The notes under the pieces: generated by a model
Told to the model about the DNA's origin: nothing
The model's input: the letters and a program-made list of their open reading frames with translations, nothing else
Database searches by the model: none
Made by a program: the position numbers and the translations under genes
Source: Candidatus Acidiferrales bacterium
GTDB lineage: Bacteria; Acidobacteriota; Terriglobia; Acidiferrales; UBA7541
NCBI GenBank assembly: GCA_955651735.1
Contig: CATPAM010000556.1
Coordinates: 1-9,440 of the forward strand
Length of the DNA stretch: 9,440 bases
Reading direction: 5' to 3'
In this document: positions 6,223 to 9,440 of the stretch, piece after piece
How positions within the stretch are numbered: position 1 is the stretch's first letter
Layout of the letters: each line of letters starts with the position of its first letter

Positions 6223-7025
6223 GCACCCACGACCAATTCCGGGAGTTGATCGAAGCCTACGCCCTTGGCTCGCTTGACTCGGCGGACCGCGCCGTAATCG
6301 AAGCGCATCTGGCGAGCGGTTGCGCTGAGTGTGCAAAGGCTTTGGAAGAGGCGCGCTGGATCGTGAGTCAGCTTGCGCATCTCGCGCCGGCCGCCGAGCC
6401 GTCGGACATGCTGAAGGGGCGCTTGCTGCAAACGGTGCGCGCGGAAGCTGCTGGCGGTCCGGGGCGGCAGGAGGCCGTTCGCGGAGCAGCGGTTCCTTGG
6501 TGGCTATGGGCCGGAGTCGCGGCACTGTTGCTGTTTTCTGCGTACTCCACTTGGAACGAACGACACCTGCGCGACGCCGTTGCAAATCTGCAGCGGCAAG
6601 CCGAAGCCCAACGAGCAGAGCGGCAGAAGCTCGAGCAGCAACTCCGCGCGGCCAAGATTCAAGCACACGAAGCGATGATTTGGAGCGATCCGAAATCAGT
6701 CAAGATCAAAATGCCTCCGAAGGATCCGAATATGCCGCAACTCGAAGCCATGTGGCATCCGGAAATGGGGCTTGTGGTGCGCGGGTGGAAAGTGCCTAGC
6801 CCGGGCGAAAAGCGGGTGCTGCAGTTGTGGCTCATACCGAAGACCGGAGGCAAGCCTATGCCCTCCGTCACCTTTTGGCCTGATGCCGACGGGACGTTCA
6901 CGGCGATGGTGGAGAATCCACCCGACGCGCTGTCAGACACGCAAGCGCTGGCGATTACCGAGGAGCCCATGGGTGGAAGCCCGCAGCCCACCAGCGCGCC
7001 AATGTGGGTCGGCGGAGTCAGCTAG
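6219..7025 (+). CDS. Membrane-anchored anti-sigma factor, RskA family
   Basis: This protein should bind and silence the sigma factor encoded just upstream. Residues 1-55 form an anti-sigma domain with a zinc-type motif H30-x4-C35-x2-C38 (HLASGCAEC). Residues 92-112 (VPWWLWAGVAALLLFSAYSTW) are one membrane segment, putting the N-domain in the cytoplasm and the rest in the periplasm. Residues 114-150 are heptad-like and rich in Gln, Arg, Glu and Ala (RDAVANLQRQAEAQ, ERQKLEQQLRAAK), probably a coiled coil. Residues 170-268 match the RskA C-terminal domain: GLVVRGWKVPSPGEKRVLQL, WLIPKTGGKP, DGTFTAMVENPP, ALAITEEPMGGSPQPTSAPM. The start is GTG 6219, sharing GTGA with the sigma stop, so the two are translationally coupled. 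The signal and any protease are unknown. The zinc motif is one residue longer than the canonical H-x3-C-x2-C. Confidence 0.92.
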   Translation: MSTHDQFRELIEAYALGSLDSADRAVIEAHLASGCAECAKALEEARWIVSQLAHLAPAAEPSDMLKGRLLQTVRAEAAGGPGRQEAVRGAAVPWWLWAGVAALLLFSAYSTWNERHLRDAVANLQRQAEAQRAERQKLEQQLRAAKIQAHEAMIWSDPKSVKIKMPPKDPNMPQLEAMWHPEMGLVVRGWKVPSPGEKRVLQLWLIPKTGGKPMPSVTFWPDADGTFTAMVENPPDALSDTQALAITEEPMGGSPQPTSAPMWVGGVS

Positions 7026-7549
7026 GTAGTTCGGTCTTCCGCTCTGTAACGCAAAGCCAATCGTGTTTTTCGGCGCTCTGCCGCTTCCTCGTAGCGCCGC
7101 TTTTCGTCCGGCGTTTTCACGATAAGCGGGCGCACCGCATTTGGCAGCAGCGTTTTTTCGTCGATGGCCACAAACGTCACATAAGCGGAGGTCGTGTGCT
7201 TGCGTTCTCCAGTCAGCACGTTCTCCGAATACACCTCGACACCAACCTCCATCGATGTGCGGAAAACGCGATTCACTTGCGACTTCAGCATCACGATTTC
7301 GCCCAGACTCACCGGATTCCGGAAATCAATGGAATCGACCGAAGCCGTGACCACGTAGCTGTTCGAATGGCGATGCGCGGCCATCGCCGCCGCAATATCG
7401 ACCAGGTGCATCACATGCCCGCCCAGCAGCTTCCCTAGCGCATTGGTTTGTGCCGGCAGCACAACCTCGGCCATTTCCGAGCGCGACGCGCCCACCGGTT
7501 TTCCGACCACCTGCGACTCGGAATTCTTCTTCGATTTCTTGGCGTTCAT
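7022..7549 (-). CDS. Acyl-CoA thioesterase, single hotdog domain (YciA/COG1607-like)
   Basis: It probably hydrolyses acyl-CoA to free acid and CoA; the acyl chain preference cannot be read. The 175-residue protein has a Lys/Ser-rich lead (residues 2-12) and one hotdog domain (about 24-145). The signature is LPAQTNALGKLLGGHVMHLVD: N36, G39, G43-G44, and D51 on the central helix, the usual catalytic and structural positions. It is followed by VVTASVDSIDFRNPVSLGEIV and AYVTFVAID. The C-terminal 30 residues are strongly charged (TPDEKRRYEEAAERRKTR). The start ATG 7549 is chosen because AGGA lies 5 nt upstream; the same frame opens further upstream at 7612 but that extension overlaps the divergent gene and its promoter. 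Its stop codon interlocks with the anti-sigma stop. It is divergent from the TPR gene. Confidence 0.93.
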   Translation of the reverse strand: MNAKKSKKNSESQVVGKPVGASRSEMAEVVLPAQTNALGKLLGGHVMHLVDIAAAMAAHRHSNSYVVTASVDSIDFRNPVSLGEIVMLKSQVNRVFRTSMEVGVEVYSENVLTGERKHTTSAYVTFVAIDEKTLLPNAVRPLIVKTPDEKRRYEEAAERRKTRLALRYRAEDRTT

Positions 7550-7570
7550 AGCTGTCCTGTCTGCACCAAT

Positions 7571-7598
7571 TTGGCAAGGACCGTTGCATCGGTATAAT
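7571..7598 (+). promoter_or_regulatory. Sigma70-type promoter for the TPR gene
   Basis: TTGGCA (7571-7576), a 16-bp spacer and a perfect TATAAT (7593-7598) form the best promoter in the window. The predicted transcription start is about 7604-7606, only 5-7 nt before ATG 7611. The mRNA would be nearly leaderless, and GAAACACCCC holds no ribosome site. Confidence 0.7.
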
Positions 7599-7622
7599 AC
7601 GAAACACCCCATGAGCGAACAA
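7594..7622 (-). promoter_or_regulatory. Sigma70-type promoter for the thioesterase gene, sharing the same -10
   Basis: On the minus strand there is TTGTTC (7622-7617), a 17-bp spacer and TATTAT (7599-7594). The -10 is the opposite strand of the TPR gene's TATAAT, shifted by one base. The predicted start is near 7587, leaving a leader of about 38 nt that includes the AGGA ribosome site of the thioesterase gene. Confidence 0.55.
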
Positions 7623-7934
7623 AAGAAAAGCCGCCGTCAGATGCTTGAAGAGTTCGTGGCCCGCAAACCCGACGACGCGTTTTCCCGGTACGGTTTGGCC
7701 ATGGAGTGCATGAACAACGGCGATCCCGCCGCCGCGGACGAACACTTTCGCGCTTTGCTTGGCAGCGATGCCGACTACGTCCCTGCGTACCTCATGTACG
7801 CGCAATTGCTGGTGCGGGAATCGCGCGGCGCCGAAGCCCGCACGGTCTTGTCCTCTGGGATTGCAGCCGCTGAAAAGAAGGGCGACCAGCACGCCCGTTC
7901 CGAGATGGAAGCTTTGCTCTCCGAGATCGCTTAG
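7611..7934 (+). CDS. Small TPR-like protein (107 aa)
   Basis: After a basic start (MSEQKKSRRQ) the protein is a short all-helical repeat unit. PDDAFSRYGLAMECMNNGDPAAADEHFRALLGSDADYVPAYLMYAQLLVR covers about residues 20-69 and fits one TPR plus the next A-helix: Y/G/A at the helix-packing sites, NNGDPAAAD as the turn, and DADYVPAY at the repeat boundary. A second, weaker repeat follows (GAEARTVLSSGIAAAEKKGD). There is no signal peptide or membrane segment. Such proteins are protein-binding scaffolds; the partner is unknown. The start ATG 7611 is fixed by the promoter directly upstream: longer in-frame extensions to 7443 would lie before the predicted transcription start and run antisense to the thioesterase. 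It is followed after 54 bp by the Lon-domain gene. Confidence 0.85.
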   Translation: MSEQKKSRRQMLEEFVARKPDDAFSRYGLAMECMNNGDPAAADEHFRALLGSDADYVPAYLMYAQLLVRESRGAEARTVLSSGIAAAEKKGDQHARSEMEALLSEIA

Positions 7935-7974
7935 CCTGCCATTGGCTGCCGGCGAGCCGCTTCGGCACAAGGTC

Positions 7975-7983
7975 TGGTATTAT
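7975..7983 (+). promoter_or_regulatory. Extended -10 promoter for the Lon-domain gene (leaderless)
   Basis: TGG-TATTAT (7975-7983) fits the extended -10 pattern TGnTAnnnT, which can work without a -35; I see no -35 at 16-18 bp. Only CAGCT separates the -10 from ATG 7989, so transcription should begin at or within 1-2 nt of the start codon. Confidence 0.55.
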
Positions 7984-7988
7984 CAGCT

Positions 7989-8627
7989 ATGGGATTCATG
8001 GGGCCTGAACGTATTCCGCTTTTCCCTTTGAACGTCGTTCTTCTTCCCGGCGCAATTCTCCCGCTACACATTTTCGAGCCGCGCTACCGCCAAATGGTCC
8101 GCCATTGCGTCGACGAAAAATGTGAATTCGGCGTGCTCCTGGCTTTGCCGAAAGGGATCGTCCGCGTTGGTTGTAGCGCGCAGGTGACCAAAGTCGTGAA
8201 GAGTTACAACGACGGCCGCATGGACATCATAACCGTCGGCCGCTCGCCGTTCCGCATAACGCAGTTGATGAACGCCGAGGCCTACGCGAACGAGCAACTC
8301 CTGGAAGGGCACGTCGACTTCCTCGATGACTGTGAACTTCGCACCGACGCGCGCACTCAGAATGAACTCATGCGGCTATACGAGGTCTGCCACACTTTAA
8401 TCTTTGAGGACTATCCCAGAAATATCGAAGGCGAAGCAGCCGAATATCTCTCTTTCGTAGTCGCAAGCACGCTGCCCCTCGATCTCCTTTGGAAGCAGCA
8501 GATTTTGGAGTTGCGCTCAGAAGCGGACCGCCAACAACGGCTGGTGGGATACCTGCGCGAGTGGGCGCCGCATCTACAGAAGGAAGAAAGGGCGCGCACC
8601 CGAGCGGGTGGAAGCGCAATCAACTAG
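7989..8627 (+). CDS. Lon N-terminal (LON substrate-binding) domain protein, no protease domain
   Basis: This 212-residue protein contains only the N-terminal domain of Lon peptidase. The hallmark is IPLFPLNVVLLPGAILPLHIFEPRYRQMV (residues 8-36, the beta-strand and PLHIFE.RY motif), followed by CEFGVLLAL, then a beta-rich part with IITVGRSPFRI and an all-helical C-terminal half (TQNELMRLYEVCH to LREWAPHL). It has no AAA+ Walker motifs and no Ser-Lys protease dyad, so it is not Lon itself. Stand-alone proteins of this family are widespread and poorly characterised; a role in recognising substrates or misfolded proteins is inferred. I chose ATG 7989 from the adjacent extended -10; ATG 7998 is the alternative and would remove three residues. 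The last ten residues (TRAGGSAIN) are low complexity. An AAA+ gene follows after 43 bp. Confidence 0.9.
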   Translation: MGFMGPERIPLFPLNVVLLPGAILPLHIFEPRYRQMVRHCVDEKCEFGVLLALPKGIVRVGCSAQVTKVVKSYNDGRMDIITVGRSPFRITQLMNAEAYANEQLLEGHVDFLDDCELRTDARTQNELMRLYEVCHTLIFEDYPRNIEGEAAEYLSFVVASTLPLDLLWKQQILELRSEADRQQRLVGYLREWAPHLQKEERARTRAGGSAIN

Positions 8628-8634
8628 AGTTCAT

Positions 8635-8656
8635 GCGCGGTAAGATGGTTCCGCGC
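8635..8656. repeat. GC-only inverted repeat ahead of the AAA+ gene
   Basis: GCGCGG-TAAGATGGTT-CCGCGC is a perfect 6-bp all-GC stem with a 10-nt loop. It ends 14 bp before ATG 8671, in the 43-bp gap after the Lon-domain gene. No T-run follows, so it is not an intrinsic terminator. Loop bases 8641-8646 (TAAGAT) could also be a -10. Confidence 0.4.
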
Positions 8657-8660
8657 GGAA

Positions 8661-8670
8661 TGGGGCCCCA
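8661..8670. repeat. Perfect palindrome TGGGGCCCCA touching the AAA+ start codon
   Basis: This 10-bp perfect palindrome ends exactly at the base before ATG 8671. Its GGGG is the only purine-rich run at Shine-Dalgarno distance. Self-pairing as one stem is impossible without a loop, so it would act as a DNA site or by pairing between RNAs, if it acts at all. Confidence 0.35.
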
Positions 8671-9440
8671 ATGACTGCAAGCACATCAATGTCCGGCAGA
8701 ACCGCGCACAACAAGCCGCGCACCATCGGCGAGTTGCGCAGCATTCCCGACTATGACGCCCGGACCGCTTCTCTCTCCGTCAAAAACGAAATTCGCCGCA
8801 ATCTACTGCGCGCCATCGAAAAAGGCGAAGCGCTTTTCCCTGGCGTGCACGGCTACGAAGATACCGTCGTCCCGCAGATCGTCAATGCGCTCCTTTCGCG
8901 CCACAACTTCATTCTTCTGGGTTTACGCGGCCAGGCCAAGAGCCGCATCCTACGCGGCCTCGTGCAATTGTTGGACTCCGAAATTCCCGTCGTCGCCGGC
9001 TGCGAAATCAACGACGACCCCGTGCGCCCGATTTGCCGTGCCTGCCGCGAGAAAATCGCCGATCAGGGCGACACCACACCCATCGCCTGGATGCCCCGCG
9101 ACCAGCGCTTCGTCGAAAAGCTCGCCACTCCCGACGTCACCATCGCCGATATCATCGGCGACGTTGATCCCATTCGCGCCGCCCGCGGTGGCCGCGATCT
9201 CTCCGATGAGCTGACCATTCACTACGGCTTACTGCCCCGCGCCAATCGCGGCATTTTCGCTATCAACGAGCTGCCCGATCTCGCCGGCAAAATTCAAGTC
9301 GGCCTGTTCAACATCATGCAAGAAGGCGACATTCAGATTAAGGGCTACCCGCTGCGCCTCCCGCTCGACGTGCTTCTTGTTTTCACCGCGAACCCCGAGG
9401 ACTACACCGCCCGCGGTAAAATCATCACGCCCCTGAAAGA
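8671..9440 (+). CDS. ChlI/MoxR-like AAA+ ATPase (magnesium-chelatase subunit I family), N-terminal part
   Basis: The first 256 codons are present; the gene runs past the right edge. After a variable lead of about 35 residues comes [19 protein letters not shown] and [24 protein letters not shown]. The P-loop is G84-LRGQAKS91, with Ala where the last Gly is usual. A family insert holds three cysteines, C111, C122 and C125 ([17 protein letters not shown]), possibly a metal site. The Walker-B-like strand is [11 protein letters not shown] (N199-E200, with Asn replacing Asp). Sensor 1 is FTANPEDY (N241). Proteins of this type are often called magnesium chelatase or sigma54-interacting, but the sequence resembles ChlI/MoxR ATPases that commonly act with a von Willebrand A-domain partner encoded next door; that is an expectation, since the neighbour is outside the window. 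The start ATG 8671 follows the palindrome at 8661-8670; ATG 8689 is the alternative. Confidence 0.88.
   Translation, partial: MTASTSMSGRTAHNKPRTIGELRSIPDYDARTASLSVKNEIRRNLLRAIEKGEALFPGVHGYEDTVVPQIVNALLSRHNFILLGLRGQAKSRILRGLVQLLDSEIPVVAGCEINDDPVRPICRACREKIADQGDTTPIAWMPRDQRFVEKLATPDVTIADIIGDVDPIRAARGGRDLSDELTIHYGLLPRANRGIFAINELPDLAGKIQVGLFNIMQEGDIQIKGYPLRLPLDVLLVFTANPEDYTARGKIITPLK

Noticed and set aside
5447..6226. 259-codon open frame on the minus strand across the sigma factor gene
   Set aside because: It is antisense to a clear ECF sigma factor, is rich in Arg, Ala, Ser and Pro, and shows no domain. This is the usual mirror frame of a GC-rich gene.
7443..7610. N-terminal extension of the TPR frame
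   Set aside because: It precedes the predicted transcription start and runs antisense to the thioesterase N-terminus; the extension has no TPR pattern.
7326..7970. 214-codon minus-strand frame across the TPR gene, the promoter region and part of the thioesterase
   Set aside because: It shares the thioesterase strand but a different frame, covers two well-supported genes and has no recognisable domain.
7942..7983. TTGGCT at 7942 as a -35 for the TATTAT at 7978
   Set aside because: The spacer would be 30 bp, far beyond the usable range. The extended -10 reading explains the site better.
8753..9214. 153-codon plus-strand frame rich in Ser, Pro and Ala
   Set aside because: It is a shadow frame inside the AAA+ ATPase, whose frame from 8671 is open to the window edge and has clear motifs.
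1..9440. CRISPR array, tRNA, rRNA, insertion sequence, toxin-antitoxin pair or phage defence system
   Set aside because: I looked for regular direct repeats, terminal inverted repeats, transposase motifs, tRNA-like arms and defence domains, and found none. The genes are ordinary housekeeping and regulatory types.

Overview
This GC-rich window carries an ordinary chromosomal gene set. It looks like an Acidobacteriota (Terriglobia-type) genome. That assignment is an inference from gene content: the N-terminus of an Oar-like TonB receptor with a carboxypeptidase-regulatory-like domain, a haem operon hemE-hemN-hemG(hemY), an ECF sigma/RskA-type anti-sigma pair, a stand-alone Lon N-domain protein and a ChlI-like AAA+ ATPase. 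I see no insertion sequence, phage gene, CRISPR array, tRNA or rRNA.

Layout. 1-442 (minus) is the start of a TonB-dependent receptor running off the left edge. 600-755 (plus) is a 51-residue, very basic hypothetical protein. 870-1370 (minus) is a cytoplasmic thioredoxin-fold redoxin with a CPVC motif. 1624-5534 (plus) is a tight haem operon whose three enzymes catalyse consecutive steps from uroporphyrinogen III to protoporphyrin IX. 5635-7025 (plus) is an ECF sigma factor followed, with a 4-nt overlap, by its membrane-anchored RskA-like anti-sigma factor. 7022-7549 (minus) is a hotdog acyl-CoA thioesterase whose stop codon interlocks with that of the anti-sigma gene. 7611-7934 and 7989-8627 (plus) are a small TPR protein and a Lon N-domain protein. 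8671 to the right edge (plus) is the N-terminal part of a ChlI/MoxR-like AAA+ ATPase.

How the parts work together. The haem operon pairs an oxygen-independent coproporphyrinogen dehydrogenase (HemN) with an FAD-type protoporphyrinogen oxidase, which is usually oxygen-dependent. It therefore encodes the protoporphyrin branch and not the Gram-positive coproporphyrin branch. The sigma/anti-sigma pair is a self-contained signalling unit whose signal is not visible here. The clearest non-coding signals lie at 7571-7622 and 7975-7991. The first is a near-symmetric -10 element that reads as a good sigma70-type promoter on both strands, serving thioesterase and TPR gene. The second is an extended -10 placed so that the Lon-domain mRNA would begin at or next to its start codon. 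The TPR transcript would also be nearly leaderless.

I found no clearly new multi-gene system. The points most worth checking are the shared bidirectional promoter, the two predicted leaderless mRNAs, the shared CTAG double stop, the paired palindromes before the AAA+ gene, and the non-canonical zinc and nucleotide-binding motifs.
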